Part shown: in pieces, positions 20,452 through 30,787 of the stretch
Numbering within the stretch: the first letter of the stretch is position 1
Layout: each line of letters starts with the position of its first letter
Assembly (NCBI GenBank): GCA_041396705.1
Contig: JAWKYB010000019.1
Location: forward strand, 47,894 to 111,893
Length of the DNA: 64,000 nt
Source: Alphaproteobacteria bacterium
GTDB lineage: Bacteria; Pseudomonadota; Alphaproteobacteria; CALKHQ01
Direction: 5' to 3'
Translations under genes and position numbers: made by a program
The notes under the pieces: generated by a model
Told to the model about the DNA's origin: nothing
The model's database searches: none
Seen by the model: only the letters and a program-made list of their open reading frames with translations

Positions 20452-21174
20452 CTACTCGCAGAGGACGGCGGTCGCCTCGACATAGCCGCGCACGTCGCTG
20501 GCGGAAACCGTGAAACGGACTTCCTTCGCGCCCAACAGCACCGAGGTGTGCAACGGCAGGATGCCGGCCGATTCTACCCGCTCGCCGCCGATCACGGCGA
20601 ACTCCAGCGTCACCGACTGGCCGATGTCGAACCAGCCCTGCGGCAGCCCGGCGTCGTTGCGCGCGGCGGTGCCCTGGCCGGACACGGTGACCTGACCGCC
20701 GGCGAAGCTGACCGACTGCGCCTGGCGCGCATTCGCGTCGGTGCCGAGCAGGAAGCGCTTGGCCGACGGCTCGCCGCATTCGCGCTGGGCCGCCGCCGCC
20801 TCGACGAACCGCCCGAGGCGTTCCGCCGTCACGCCCAGCGCGAGCTGACGGTCGACCAGTTCCATCAGGCTGGCGCGCTCGCCCAGCGGCACGTCGCGCT
20901 CGTAGCGGATCTCCCACTCCTGCGCGGCCGCCTGGGCGGCGGTGACCTGCTGGATCATGCCGGCACGCTCGCGCTGCAGCCGGCCGACGTCGATCTGCAG
21001 GGCGTCGCGCTCCTCCCGCAGATTCGCCACCCGGCGCTCGTCCAGCTCCTGCCCGATGCCGTAGCCGAGGATGAAGGTCGCCGCCGGCATGGCGAAGAAG
21101 GCGACGACCTGGAACATCCGCGACCAGGTCCGCCGCCGGCGCCGGCGCTCGCGCTCCTGCAAGCTGAACGACAT
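20452..21174 (-). CDS. Unknown membrane-anchored coiled-coil protein
   Basis: 240 residues from ATG 21174; the frame continues 21 codons upstream without need. A very basic N-terminus (SLQERERRRRRRTWSR) is followed by one membrane span (VVAFFAMPAATFILGYGIG), then a coiled coil of about 50 residues (ELDERRVANLREERDALQ onward) and a soluble C-terminal domain with a Cys at EC and at the very end (AVLCE). Type II topology is likely, with the C-terminus in the periplasm. It lies about 150 bp upstream of dctP on the same strand, so a link with the TRAP genes is possible but unproved. Confidence 0.68.
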   Translation of the reverse strand: MSFSLQERERRRRRRTWSRMFQVVAFFAMPAATFILGYGIGQELDERRVANLREERDALQIDVGRLQRERAGMIQQVTAAQAAAQEWEIRYERDVPLGERASLMELVDRQLALGVTAERLGRFVEAAAAQRECGEPSAKRFLLGTDANARQAQSVSFAGGQVTVSGQGTAARNDAGLPQGWFDIGQSVTLEFAVIGGERVESAGILPLHTSVLLGAKEVRFTVSASDVRGYVEATAVLCE

Positions 21175-21359
21175 CAGCAACCCCCGCCATCCGACCGCGG
21201 ACCGCGATCGCCCGCCGCTCGGACTGTCAACCGGCACAAGGACTTAACGGCGATTCGCGCAACCATGTCGCACCGCATATCATATCGGGCGACTCCGATC
21301 ACAGCCGTGAGCACGGCCCGCGGGCCAAGCCGCGCCGTTCGGCATCGATCGTGTCGGAT

Positions 21360-21436
21360 TGGTCGGAGTGAGTGGATTCGAACCACCGGCCCCCGCCTCC
21401 CGAAGACGGTGCTCTACCAAGCTGAGCTACACTCCG
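21360..21436 (-). tRNA. tRNA-Pro (anticodon CGG)
   Basis: A full cloverleaf on the minus strand. The acceptor stem CGGAGTG (21436-21430) pairs with CACTCCG, the anticodon loop is TTCGGGA giving CGG, and the T arm is GGTGGTTCGAATCCACT. CCA is encoded at 21362-21360. It reads Pro codon CCG, the expected heavily used codon in a high-GC genome. Confidence 0.95.
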
Positions 21437-21536
21437 ACGGGCGGGCTTATAGCGCCTCGGCGCTTGCGCAGCAACCCACCATGTGATCGCCTTCGCGGCA
21501 CCGATGCGACCACCCGAAACCACCGGAGGAAACCCG

Positions 21537-21947
21537 ATGTCGCTTGCCCGCATGGTCGAGTATGAGGACGCGCCCGACGAGGTCCGCGCGGTCTATGACG
21601 ACTTCATGGCGACCCGCGGAATCGACTGGGTGCCCAACTTCTGGAAGACGCTCGGCTCGCACCCGCCGCTGCTGCGCGAGGTCTGGACCGGGCTGAAGCA
21701 GACCATGCAGCCGGGCCGGCTCGACGTGTTGACCAAGGAGCTGCTGGCGATCGCGGTCAGCGCCACCAACGGCTGCACCTATTGCCTGAACTCGCACACC
21801 GCCGCTGCCCGCCGGTTGGGCATGGACGACGCGATGCTGGGCGAGGTGATGGCCGTGGTCGGCACCTTCACCCGCACCAACAAGCGGGCCGACGGCTATC
21901 AGGTCGAGGTCGACCCGCCGATCCACAAGGCCGCGCGCGGCGGCTGA
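21537..21947 (+). CDS. AhpD-like carboxymuconolactone decarboxylase family protein
   Basis: 136 residues with GGAGGA seven bases before the ATG. CMD/AhpD family: the redox and catalytic motif is CTYCLNSH (Cys-x-x-Cys and downstream His), preceded by LTKELLAIAVSATNG. These proteins are peroxidase-related thiol reductases in the cytoplasm. The length and the FWKTLGSHPPLLR opening fit the peroxidase-related enzyme subgroup. No peroxiredoxin gene is adjacent. Confidence 0.88.
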   Translation: MSLARMVEYEDAPDEVRAVYDDFMATRGIDWVPNFWKTLGSHPPLLREVWTGLKQTMQPGRLDVLTKELLAIAVSATNGCTYCLNSHTAAARRLGMDDAMLGEVMAVVGTFTRTNKRADGYQVEVDPPIHKAARGG

Positions 21948-21951
21948 GCGG

Positions 21952-22251
21952 TCAGGGCTGGCCGGCGACCCCCTCGACCAGGATCAGCTGCCCTTCCGAC
22001 GCCGCCTGGCGCAACGGGACGATCGCCTGGTAGTCGGCGGATTCGTAGAAGCGGCGCGCGGCGGCCATGTCGTCGAATGCCAGCACGACGACGCGGCGGG
22101 TCTCCGCGGGCCCCTCCAGCGTCTCCAGAGCACCGCCGCGCACGACGAAGCGGCCGCCATATTTGGCGACCACCCCCGGCGTCCGGTCGAGATAGGGCTG
22201 ATAGGCTTCGCGGTCGCGGATCGCGACGCGGGCGATGATGTAGGCGCTCAT
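21952..22251 (-). CDS. DUF1330 family protein
   Basis: 99 residues from ATG 22251. It matches the DUF1330 pattern: AYIIARVAIRDREAYQPYLD, VAKYGGRFVVRGG, ETRRVVVLAFDDMAAARRFYES and DYQAIVPLRQAASEGQLILVEG. The fold is ferredoxin-like and dimeric; no reaction is established. It is convergent with the AhpD-like gene and follows xerD by about 50 bp on the same strand. Confidence 0.88.
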   Translation of the reverse strand: MSAYIIARVAIRDREAYQPYLDRTPGVVAKYGGRFVVRGGALETLEGPAETRRVVVLAFDDMAAARRFYESADYQAIVPLRQAASEGQLILVEGVAGQP

Positions 22252-22304
22252 GACCGGTTCCCCATTGCGTGCGCGGGGCACCCTGCCGCCCCGTTCCGCC
22301 GGCG

Positions 22305-23277
<973 letters not shown>

Positions 23278-23291
<14 letters not shown>

Positions 23292-23454
23292 AGAACCGCT
23301 CGTTCGGAATGATCTTCTCGATCTGGCCCTCCGGCGGCGGTATGTCCCATTGGCTGAGGAACGCGCCGCCGCCAATGACCACGAGCAGCAGGAGAACGAG
23401 CAGGACCCGCGTAAACCGGCCCCGGCTGGAGCGCGTGTCAAATCGTTGTCGCAA
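23278..23454 (-). CDS. Small conserved-type membrane protein upstream of xerD
   Basis: 58 residues from a TTG at 23454, below the size of most automatic calls. A basic start (RQRFDTRSSRGRFTR) leads into one membrane span VLLVLLLLVVIGGGAF, then WDIPPPEGQIEKIIPNERF. Small proteins with a span plus P-P/A-P-x(4-5)-EK-x-IP-x-(D/E)RF in this place next to xerD and divergent from aroK are familiar in alphaproteobacteria. Its 3' end overlaps the xerD start by 14 bp. Function unknown. Confidence 0.6.
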
Positions 23455-23533
23455 CGGCGAACTGACCCTATTGTGCAGCCAGCATCATGTCATCGGCTGC
23501 CTTCCGCGGCGCCCCGTCCCCAATACTGGCGAA

Positions 23534-23562
23534 TTGCGACTCAACGCTGTAAAGATTCTAGA
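23534..23562 (+). promoter_or_regulatory. Possible sigma-70 promoter for aroK-aroB
   Basis: TTGCGA (23534-23539) and TCTAGA (23557-23562) with 17-bp spacing, about 60 bp before aroK. The -10 match is moderate. It lies in the divergent gap between aroK and the small xerD-linked gene. Confidence 0.3.
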
Positions 23563-23621
23563 GACTGCGATGACCGGGTTCAACGAAAGGATCGTCGGCA
23601 CCGCCGGTGCCCGAGCGCGCG

Positions 23622-24224
23622 ATGGACGCTGACGCGCCGGACGGCGACGCGCGCCGTGTCGGCCCGATCGACCGGACGATCGTGCTGGTCGGCCTGATGG
23701 GCGCGGGCAAGACCGCCGTCGGCCGCCGGCTGGCGTCGCGGTTCGACCTGCCTTTCGTCGACGCCGACCAGGAGATCGAGGCCGCCGCGGGCTGCAGCAT
23801 CTCCGACATCTTCGCCCTGCATGGCGAAAAGGCCTTCCGCGACGGCGAGCGTCGCGTGATCGCGCGCCTGCTGGACGACCCGCCGCATGTGCTGGCCACC
23901 GGCGGCGGCGCCTGGATGGATGCCGAGACCCGCGCCAAGACGGCCAGGTGCGGCCTTTCGGTCTGGCTGCGCGCCGACTTCGACGTGCTGCTGCGCCGGG
24001 TTGCCCGCCGCAACCACCGGCCGCTGCTGAACGGCAAGGACCATGGCGAGGTGCTGCGCCGGCTGCAGGCGGAGCGCTATCCCGTCTATGCCCTGGCCGA
24101 CATCGTGGTCGATTCGGACGACAGCCCGCTCGACGTCACCGTCGATCGCGTGGTTGCGGCGATCGAGCGCCACCTGCAGCGCGCCATGCCGGCCCCGCAG
24201 TCGGCCTCGCAGGGAGTGGGCTGA
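23622..24224 (+). CDS. aroK: Shikimate kinase AroK
   Basis: 200 residues from ATG 23622; a GTG at 23607 would add five residues. Phosphorylates shikimate at the 3-hydroxyl using ATP, step five of the chorismate pathway. The P-loop GLMGAGKTAVGRR is at about residues 24-36, followed by FVDADQEIEAAAG (shikimate binding), FRDGERRVIARLL, ATGGGAWM and the lid RRNHRPLLNG. The next gene, aroB, starts 2 bp after the stop, so they form an operon. Confidence 0.95.
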   Translation: MDADAPDGDARRVGPIDRTIVLVGLMGAGKTAVGRRLASRFDLPFVDADQEIEAAAGCSISDIFALHGEKAFRDGERRVIARLLDDPPHVLATGGGAWMDAETRAKTARCGLSVWLRADFDVLLRRVARRNHRPLLNGKDHGEVLRRLQAERYPVYALADIVVDSDDSPLDVTVDRVVAAIERHLQRAMPAPQSASQGVG

Positions 24225-24225
24225 G

Positions 24226-25359
24226 GTGAGCACCGAAGCCCCGGCGGACGAACGCCTGACCGTCGCGCTCGACGCGCGGTCCTATGACATCGTCATCGGC
24301 AGCGGCCTGATCGGCCGCGCCGGCGCCCTGATGCGCCCTGTGCTGGCCGGCCCGCGGGTCGTGGTCGTCACCGACACCGCGGTCGGCCCGCTTTACGGCG
24401 ACGCCCTGGCCGCGAGCCTGTCGGCCGCCGGCCTTGCCCACGAGACGGTGACGGTTCCGGCCGGCGAGGCCAGCAAGGATTTCGTCACGCTGGCCGGCGT
24501 GGTCGACAGCCTGCTCGCGAGCCGGGTCGAGCGTTCGACCACCCTGGTGGCGCTGGGCGGCGGCGTGATCGGCGACCTGACCGGCTTCGCCGCCTCGATC
24601 CTGCTGCGCGGCATCGACTTCGTGCAGGTGCCGACCACCCTGCTGGCCCAGGTCGACAGCTCGGTCGGCGGCAAGACCGGCATCAACACCCCGCGCGGCA
24701 AGAACCTGGTCGGCGCCTTCCACCAGCCGCGGCTGGTGTTGGCCGACGTCGCCGCGCTCGACAGCCTGCCGCGCCGTGAATTGCTGGCCGGCTATGCCGA
24801 GGTGGTGAAATACGGCCTGCTCGGCGATGCGCCCTTTTTCGACTGGCTCGAGCAAAACGGCGCGGCGTTGCTGGCCGGCGACTTGCGGCTGCGCGTCGAG
24901 GCGGTGCGCCGGTCCTGCGCCGCCAAGGCGGCCATCGTCGCCGAGGACGAACGCGAGACCGGGCAACGCGCCCTGCTGAACCTGGGGCATACCTTTGGCC
25001 ACGCGCTGGAGGCCGAGGTCGGCTATGACGGCCGCCTGCTGCACGGCGAGGCGGTCGCGATCGGCATGGCGATGGCGTTCGCCCTGTCGGCACGGCTTGG
25101 GCTTGGGCCCGATGCCGCGGCGGTGGCGCGCATCCGCCGCCATCTCGCCGGCGTCGGGCTGCCGACGTCGCCTCCGGCGCTGGCCGGCGTGAGCTGGGAC
25201 CCCGACCGGCTGATCGACCACATGACGCGGGACAAGAAGGTGCGCGACGGGCGCATCACCTTCATCCTGGCGCGCGCCATCGGCCAGGCCGAGGTCCGCA
25301 GCGACGTGTCGGTCGAGGCGGTGCGTGCCGTCCTAGAGGACAGCGCGGAGGCGGCCTGA
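24226..25359 (+). CDS. aroB: 3-dehydroquinate synthase AroB
   Basis: 377 residues from GTG 24226, immediately after aroK. Converts DAHP to 3-dehydroquinate with NAD and a divalent metal. NAD-binding GGGVIGDLTGFAAS, VPTTLLAQVDSSVGGKTGIN and GAFHQPRLVLAD are all present. Metal ligands are Glu in YAEVVKYG, His in LGHTFGHALEAE and His in LLHGEAVAIG. Length and motif order are normal. Confidence 0.96.
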   Translation: MSTEAPADERLTVALDARSYDIVIGSGLIGRAGALMRPVLAGPRVVVVTDTAVGPLYGDALAASLSAAGLAHETVTVPAGEASKDFVTLAGVVDSLLASRVERSTTLVALGGGVIGDLTGFAASILLRGIDFVQVPTTLLAQVDSSVGGKTGINTPRGKNLVGAFHQPRLVLADVAALDSLPRRELLAGYAEVVKYGLLGDAPFFDWLEQNGAALLAGDLRLRVEAVRRSCAAKAAIVAEDERETGQRALLNLGHTFGHALEAEVGYDGRLLHGEAVAIGMAMAFALSARLGLGPDAAAVARIRRHLAGVGLPTSPPALAGVSWDPDRLIDHMTRDKKVRDGRITFILARAIGQAEVRSDVSVEAVRAVLEDSAEAA

Positions 25360-25371
25360 CCGCAGCGGCAC

Positions 25372-26643
25372 ATGGCCTACATCATCATCGCCATTTTCGT
25401 GCTGCTGGTGCTGTCCGCCTTCTTCTCGGCGTCCGAGACGGCGATGACCGCGGCGTCGCGCGCCCGCATGCACCGGCTGGCCCAGCAGGGCAGCAAGGCG
25501 GCCCGGGCGGTCAACGAGTTGCTGGCGCGCAAGGAGCGGATGATCGGTGCGGTGCTGCTGGGCAACAACCTGGTCAACATCCTGGCGTCGGCGCTGGCGA
25601 CCAGCGTGCTGATCGGTGCGTTCGGCGAGCCGGGCGTGGCCTACGCCACCGTGGTGATGACCCTGCTGGTGCTGATCTTCGCCGAGGTGATGCCGAAGAG
25701 CTATGCGATCAACCATGCCGACCGGCTGGCGCTGATGGTCGCGCCGGTGCTGCTGGTGATCGTCAACGTGCTCGGCCCCGCCGTGATCACGATTCAGGCG
25801 GTGGTGCGCGCCACGCTCAGCGCGTTCGGCGTCACCATCTCGCGCACCATGACCTCGTCGGAGATCGAGGAGGAGCTGCGCGGTGTGATCGAGCTGCACG
25901 GCGCCCACGCCGCGGCCGACGACAAGCAGGCGATGCTGCGCGGCATCATGGACCTGGCCGAGCTCGACGTCTCCGACGTGATGACCCACCGCAGCGACGT
26001 GGTCACCATCGATGCCGACCTGGACCCGGACCGCATCATCGATCTGGTGCTCGGCAGCCCCTATTCGCGCCTGCCGCTGTGGCGCGACGAACCTGACAAC
26101 ATCATCGGCGTGATCCACGCCAAGGACCTGCTGCGGCTGGTCCGCCAGGCCGAGGGCACGGTCGGCCGCGAGCAGATCGAGGCGGTCGCCGGCAAGCCCT
26201 GGTTCATCCCGGAATCGACCTCGCTGTTCCATCAGCTGCAGATGTTCCGCCGCCGGCGCGAGCATTTCGCGCTGGTGGTCGACGAATACGGTTCGCTGAT
26301 GGGTGTGGTGACGCTGGAGGACATCATCGAGGAGATCGTCGGCGAGATCGACGACGAGCACGACCCGCATGTGACCGGCGTGCGCGCGCAACCCGACGGC
26401 AGCTTCATCGTCGCCGGCACCACCACCGTGCGCGACCTGAATCGCGAGTTCGGCTGGTCGCTGCCCGACGAGGAGGCATCGACCATCGCCGGACTGCTGA
26501 TGCACGTCGCCCGGCGCATTCCCAAGCCGGGCCAGCGCTTCGACGTCGAGGGATTCGCGGTGGAGGTGCTGCGCCGGCAGCACAACCGCATCACCCTGTT
26601 GCGCCTGGTGCCGCCGCCGGCGGCCGCCCCGGCGGGCAAGTAG
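25372..26643 (+). CDS. CNNM/CorC (HlyC) family membrane protein
   Basis: 423 residues. An N-terminal DUF21/CNNM transmembrane domain of about four segments (FVLLVLSAFFSASETAMTA; GAVLLGNNLVNILASALATS; VMTLLVLIFAEVMPKSYA) is followed by paired CBS domains (MTHRSDVVTID onward; IPESTSLFHQLQMF, VVDEYGSLMGVVTLEDIIEE) and a CorC_HlyC domain near the C-terminus. Homologues take part in Mg2+/Co2+ movement or tolerance; the old hemolysin label is not supported. It lies 12 bp after aroB, probably in the same transcript. Confidence 0.9.
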   Translation: MAYIIIAIFVLLVLSAFFSASETAMTAASRARMHRLAQQGSKAARAVNELLARKERMIGAVLLGNNLVNILASALATSVLIGAFGEPGVAYATVVMTLLVLIFAEVMPKSYAINHADRLALMVAPVLLVIVNVLGPAVITIQAVVRATLSAFGVTISRTMTSSEIEEELRGVIELHGAHAAADDKQAMLRGIMDLAELDVSDVMTHRSDVVTIDADLDPDRIIDLVLGSPYSRLPLWRDEPDNIIGVIHAKDLLRLVRQAEGTVGREQIEAVAGKPWFIPESTSLFHQLQMFRRRREHFALVVDEYGSLMGVVTLEDIIEEIVGEIDDEHDPHVTGVRAQPDGSFIVAGTTTVRDLNREFGWSLPDEEASTIAGLLMHVARRIPKPGQRFDVEGFAVEVLRRQHNRITLLRLVPPPAAAPAGK

Positions 26644-26662
26644 GCGAGCCCGGCCGCCCCCG

Positions 26663-27562
26663 ATGTCCGCCGAAATCTTCGCGATCATCGCGCCGGTCCT
26701 GATCTGCGCCGGCATCGGCTTCGGCTGGGTCAAGCTGAAGGTGCCCTACGACACCGGCTTCGTCACCAACCTGGCGACGACACTGGGCGCGCCGGCGCTG
26801 ATCTTCTCGACCCTGATCGGCCAGGCCGAAGGCGTGTCCGGCCTGATCGACCGGATGGCCGATATGGCGCTGGCCAGCATCGCCGCGATCGGGGCGATGC
26901 TGGCGGTCGGCGCGATCGTGCTGTACGCCCTGCGCCTGCCGTTTTCGTCGTACCTGCCGTCGCTCGCCTTCTCCAACTCCGGCAACATGGGCCTGCCGCT
27001 GTGCCTGTTCGCCTTCGGCCAGGAAGGGCTGGCGCTCGCCATCGCCTATTTCGCCGTCGCCGCCATCCTGAACTTCACCGTCGGCGTCGCGCTGGCCTCG
27101 GGCACCTGGTCCGTCGGCAGGCTGTTGCGGACGCCGATCATCTGGGCGGTGGCGGCCAGCGTCGCGGTGATCGCCACCGGCACGGACCTGCCGCTGTGGG
27201 CGACGCGGACCATCGGGCTGGTCGGCCAGGTCACCATCCCGCTGATGCTGATCACGCTCGGCGTCTCGCTGGCCAGCCTGGGTTTGCGCAACCTGCCGCG
27301 CAGCGTGCTGCTGGCCCTCCTCAGGCTCGTCATCGGTTTCGGGGTCGGCCTCGCCATCGCCTGGGCCTTCGACCTGGGCTATCGCGAGGGCGGCGTGCTG
27401 ATCATCGAGACGACGATGCCGGTCGCCGTGTTCAACTACCTTTTCGCGCAGCGCTATGCGCGGGCGCCGGAGGACGTGGCCGGAATGGTGCTGATCTCGA
27501 CCATCGTGTCCTTCGCCTCGCTGCCGCTGCTGCTCGCCTACGTGCTGGAGCGGGCGGGATGA
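26663..27562 (+). CDS. AEC family transporter
   Basis: 299 residues with about ten hydrophobic segments in two repeats. Auxin efflux carrier (AEC) family: IIAPVLICAGIGFGWVK at the start, LAFSNSGNMGLPLCLFAFG in the fourth span, and the C-terminal TTMPVAVFNYLFAQRY, where the family often has PxAVxxxxxAxxY. Bacterial members move malonate, malate or similar acids; the substrate is unknown. It starts 19 bp after the CorC-type gene. Confidence 0.88.
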   Translation: MSAEIFAIIAPVLICAGIGFGWVKLKVPYDTGFVTNLATTLGAPALIFSTLIGQAEGVSGLIDRMADMALASIAAIGAMLAVGAIVLYALRLPFSSYLPSLAFSNSGNMGLPLCLFAFGQEGLALAIAYFAVAAILNFTVGVALASGTWSVGRLLRTPIIWAVAASVAVIATGTDLPLWATRTIGLVGQVTIPLMLITLGVSLASLGLRNLPRSVLLALLRLVIGFGVGLAIAWAFDLGYREGGVLIIETTMPVAVFNYLFAQRYARAPEDVAGMVLISTIVSFASLPLLLAYVLERAG

Positions 27563-27663
27563 TGTTGCCCCCGCCGGGCGGCTTTGCCACACTGGACGCC
27601 GGATCGGCCCATCGGCGCGCCCGCCCGGCGCGCGACCGGCTCGAAGCATGTTTCGGGGGAATC

Positions 27664-28149
27664 ATGACGCGTCGTCACCTGTCCATCGGCCTGGCCGTCC
27701 TGTTGGCCGCCTGCAACACCACCGGCACCGACGCCGATCAGGTGCCGAGCGCGGCCGCGCCGGCTCAGGTCGAGACCCTGGAACCGGCCGCCGGCACCGA
27801 TGCGGCACCGGCAGCCGCCGTGGCGCCCGCACCGGCGGACGCTGCGGCAAGCGCGGCGGCGGCACCGGCCCTGGCGACGGCGGAAGCCGACACCGGCGAG
27901 GCCGACCAGAAGGCGCAGACCTATCTGAACTGCGTCGTCGGCCGCGCGGCGCAGTCGGCCGAGGCGGGCACCGCCCACGACGAGGCGGTCGAGGTCGGCA
28001 TCGACGCCTGCCGCAACCAGTTCCGCGAGGCGCGCTGGGCCTATCTGGCGACGGGCGTCACCGAAACGCAGGCCGACCGCTATGGCGTCAACCTGCTGGC
28101 CTTCGTGCGCACCGAGGCCCGCAGTTTCCTCGACAACCAGGGACAGTAG
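27664..28149 (+). CDS. Putative lipoprotein with Ala/Pro-rich linker
   Basis: 161 residues from ATG 27664; the frame is open upstream to 27559, but a lipoprotein signal begins here: RRHLSIGLAVLLAACNT, lipobox LAAC. Residues about 25-80 are an Ala/Pro/Asp linker of low complexity. The C-terminal domain has KAQTYLNCVVGRAAQ and GIDACRNQFREARWAY, with two Cys about 30 residues apart that could pair in the periplasm. Function unknown; probably an envelope protein. Confidence 0.65.
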   Translation: MTRRHLSIGLAVLLAACNTTGTDADQVPSAAAPAQVETLEPAAGTDAAPAAAVAPAPADAAASAAAAPALATAEADTGEADQKAQTYLNCVVGRAAQSAEAGTAHDEAVEVGIDACRNQFREARWAYLATGVTETQADRYGVNLLAFVRTEARSFLDNQGQ

Positions 28150-28328
28150 GCCAAAGTCCCTGACGAACCGAGATACCTCAAATTCGAACAATTTCTCGCC
28201 GGGCGCGTTAACCGACTTAACCCGACCCTAAGCCGGCTCCGCTAGCGTAGGAGTCGGCGCCCCAGGAAGGCGGCACCGACCGGGCACGGCCAGAACGGCC
28301 GCTGCCGCCGTTCAGGGGAAACAGGACG

Positions 28329-30680
28329 TTGGCCGTCTTAGCGCGCAAACTGAACGACACCTTCGTCAATGCGGCGCCCCCTTCGCTGCTGCGCGGCGGC
28401 GTCTACGTCCCCTTCTCGTCGCCGCACCTGATGATCGCCCGGCTGCGGCTGGACGATGAAGGACGGCCGACGGCGCTGGTGCCGGCGCTGTCCGGCGGCC
28501 ACGGCTACTATGTGGTGCCGTGGCCGATGCTGCCGGACCTGATCAACATGACGGTCTATGACCGCGCGTTGCACGAATCCCTGGCCAGCATCCTGCACAC
28601 CGACCCGATCATCGTGCGGCAGAAGGCTCTGGAAGTGCGGCAGCTTGGCCTGTGCGGCCCCGGCGCCGCCGAACAGGCGGTCAAGGACGCCGCGGCCGAC
28701 ACACGCCGGCGGCAGGCCATCTTCTGTCACCTGGTCCAAACCGTGGCGATCAAGATCGGCCGCCCGATCGAGGGACTCACGCCCGAAAGCCTGCACGACG
28801 AGGCCAACCTTGCCGCGCTGCGCGGGCTCGCCGAGCGGATCGATCTGGCGCCCGATGCCTTGATCGAATGCCTCGACGCCTGGGCGTCGCAGCTCTGCCT
28901 GCTCGGCACCAGCGAGAAAGACCTGCGCGGCCCGGTCCGCCAGCAGCTGAGCGAGTTGCGCGCCATGCTGTCGGTGATGGGCGAATGGGCCAGCAACGAC
29001 CATCCGGAATATGTCGGCTCGGCGAAGCGGTGCCTGGCGGCCGGCGATGCGATCATGGACCTGATCCGGTCTCAGATCGGGCGGATCGACAACGAATGCG
29101 GCGACGCGTTGACTGTGGTGCGATCCTGGCAGACCAGCGCGCCGCGCCTGCGCCAGGTGGCCGCCTTCGCCACGACCGCAGTGCAGATCTGGTATGCGGC
29201 GACGGTCAGCTGGCGTGCCGCGGCCGCACTGCGCGACCGGCACGAGATGCGGGCGCGGATCGGTTTCATCGAATCGCTGCTGCCGGTGCTCGCACCCAGC
29301 GACATGCTGAAATTCCAGCGCAACAGGGTCGCCAACGATGCCGGCGCGAATGCGGCGCGACCCGCTCGACTGCGGTCCAAGATCGCGCGGTTGCAGCCGA
29401 GCAACCCTGCTGGGGGCCTGCGCGAAGCCATCGTCGAGACGGACGACGAGGCTGCCGTCCTGGTGCGCATCCTGTGCTGGCCGTTTCGCAAGCTGGTGCG
29501 CGAGGCCGGCCAGGCGGCAGGCCCGGGCGAGATCGCGCACGAGACCGCCCACGACCTGGCCCGCTATCTGCGCAGGACCTGGTCGGCACGCGATGTGGCC
29601 CGGTTCGAGGCTGTACTCGCTGCGGTCGACGACCCGGAGCAGTTCGAGGTCGAGATCTTCGAGCTGCGCAAGACGGTGCACCTGATGCTGGTGGAATGGC
29701 TGCGCTGGAACCGGGAAGGACGCGGTGACGACGACATGCCGGTTCCGGTCGACGTGCCGGAGTTCGACGCGGCGCAGACCTATGCGGCGACGCTGATGGT
29801 GATGATACCGCAGATCTATGCGCTGATGGGCGCGCTGCCGCGGCCACCGATCACCTGGCTGACCATCGACAACATGCGCGCCATCGGCGCCAGCCTGGAA
29901 GAGATGGCCAGGTCGGGCTATCCGTTGGCGGCCGTCGGCGCGCTGCACCTGGTGATGCAGAACCTGACCGAGCCCTGCGAGATCGTGCAGACGCTGCGCC
30001 ACCTGACGGCCCATCACGGTCCGTCGGTGACCGACCAGGACGAGATGCGCAGCATCGTCGATGCCTTGCTGGTGCGGGTTGGCAAGCTCGGCGCCGCGAT
30101 CGTTGAGGCCGCGGATAGCTTCGACGGTTCGCCGGCACTGTCCAATGCGATCGACCGCTACGTCGATGCCATCGACTGCGGCATCCTATCGCTGCCGCTG
30201 CGCCAGGACGGCGGCGTCACCATGCGCGTGAGCCAGATCAATCGCGAGGTGGCGGAGGCGATCCGCACCGGCGTGCTGGAGCGGCTGGACAGTTTCGTGG
30301 CCGATGCGTTCCCCAGCTGCGCAGACCCGTTCACCAAGGACGCGCAGGGGATGATCACGAATCTCAATGCCGCGCCCAGCCTGAAGGCATTGCGGCGGAT
30401 CGAGGTGGTCGTCGACCTGTCGAGCTCGCTGCGCGACAAACAACGGCTGTTCGGTCTCAACGGCGCGCTGGATGCCTGCAAGCTGCGCGCCTCGACCGCG
30501 GCCGGGCGCAGCGCGGAGCGGCTGCGCGAGGCGGTCTCGCGCACAGGCGCGGCGCAGTCGCCCTATGTGCTCCAGCACATCATGAGTACGGTCTGGGCGG
30601 TGGAGCAGACGCTGGGCTCCGACCAGGCCGACCGGCTGCGCATGAGCGCGACCTCCGCTGTGCGGGTCGAGGGCGTCTGA
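28329..30680 (+). CDS. Unknown 783-residue helical protein
   Basis: Long uninterrupted frame from a TTG at 28329 with AGGA just upstream; no ATG fits the first 90 residues. Soluble, without signal peptide or convincing membrane span, rich in Leu/Ala/Arg with heptad-like stretches, so predicted mostly helical. Notable blocks are HGYYVVPWPMLPDLINMTVYD near residue 60, IGRIDNECGDALTVVR, YLRRTWSARDVARFEAVL, FELRKTVHLMLVEWLRW and LFGLNGALDACKLRASTAAGR. No catalytic motif is recognised. The codon use matches the neighbours. A 180-bp AT-richer gap precedes it, so it is probably its own unit. Confidence 0.7.
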   Translation: MAVLARKLNDTFVNAAPPSLLRGGVYVPFSSPHLMIARLRLDDEGRPTALVPALSGGHGYYVVPWPMLPDLINMTVYDRALHESLASILHTDPIIVRQKALEVRQLGLCGPGAAEQAVKDAAADTRRRQAIFCHLVQTVAIKIGRPIEGLTPESLHDEANLAALRGLAERIDLAPDALIECLDAWASQLCLLGTSEKDLRGPVRQQLSELRAMLSVMGEWASNDHPEYVGSAKRCLAAGDAIMDLIRSQIGRIDNECGDALTVVRSWQTSAPRLRQVAAFATTAVQIWYAATVSWRAAAALRDRHEMRARIGFIESLLPVLAPSDMLKFQRNRVANDAGANAARPARLRSKIARLQPSNPAGGLREAIVETDDEAAVLVRILCWPFRKLVREAGQAAGPGEIAHETAHDLARYLRRTWSARDVARFEAVLAAVDDPEQFEVEIFELRKTVHLMLVEWLRWNREGRGDDDMPVPVDVPEFDAAQTYAATLMVMIPQIYALMGALPRPPITWLTIDNMRAIGASLEEMARSGYPLAAVGALHLVMQNLTEPCEIVQTLRHLTAHHGPSVTDQDEMRSIVDALLVRVGKLGAAIVEAADSFDGSPALSNAIDRYVDAIDCGILSLPLRQDGGVTMRVSQINREVAEAIRTGVLERLDSFVADAFPSCADPFTKDAQGMITNLNAAPSLKALRRIEVVVDLSSSLRDKQRLFGLNGALDACKLRASTAAGRSAERLREAVSRTGAAQSPYVLQHIMSTVWAVEQTLGSDQADRLRMSATSAVRVEGV

Positions 30681-30787
30681 GCGCGGCCGCGACACGGTTG
30701 TTCCCACCGCCGCGCGGGCAACGGCCGGACCGGCCGGCACGGATAGCGCGCTAGCCAACCGCGTCGGGCCTGGGCTAGCGTGCCGCC

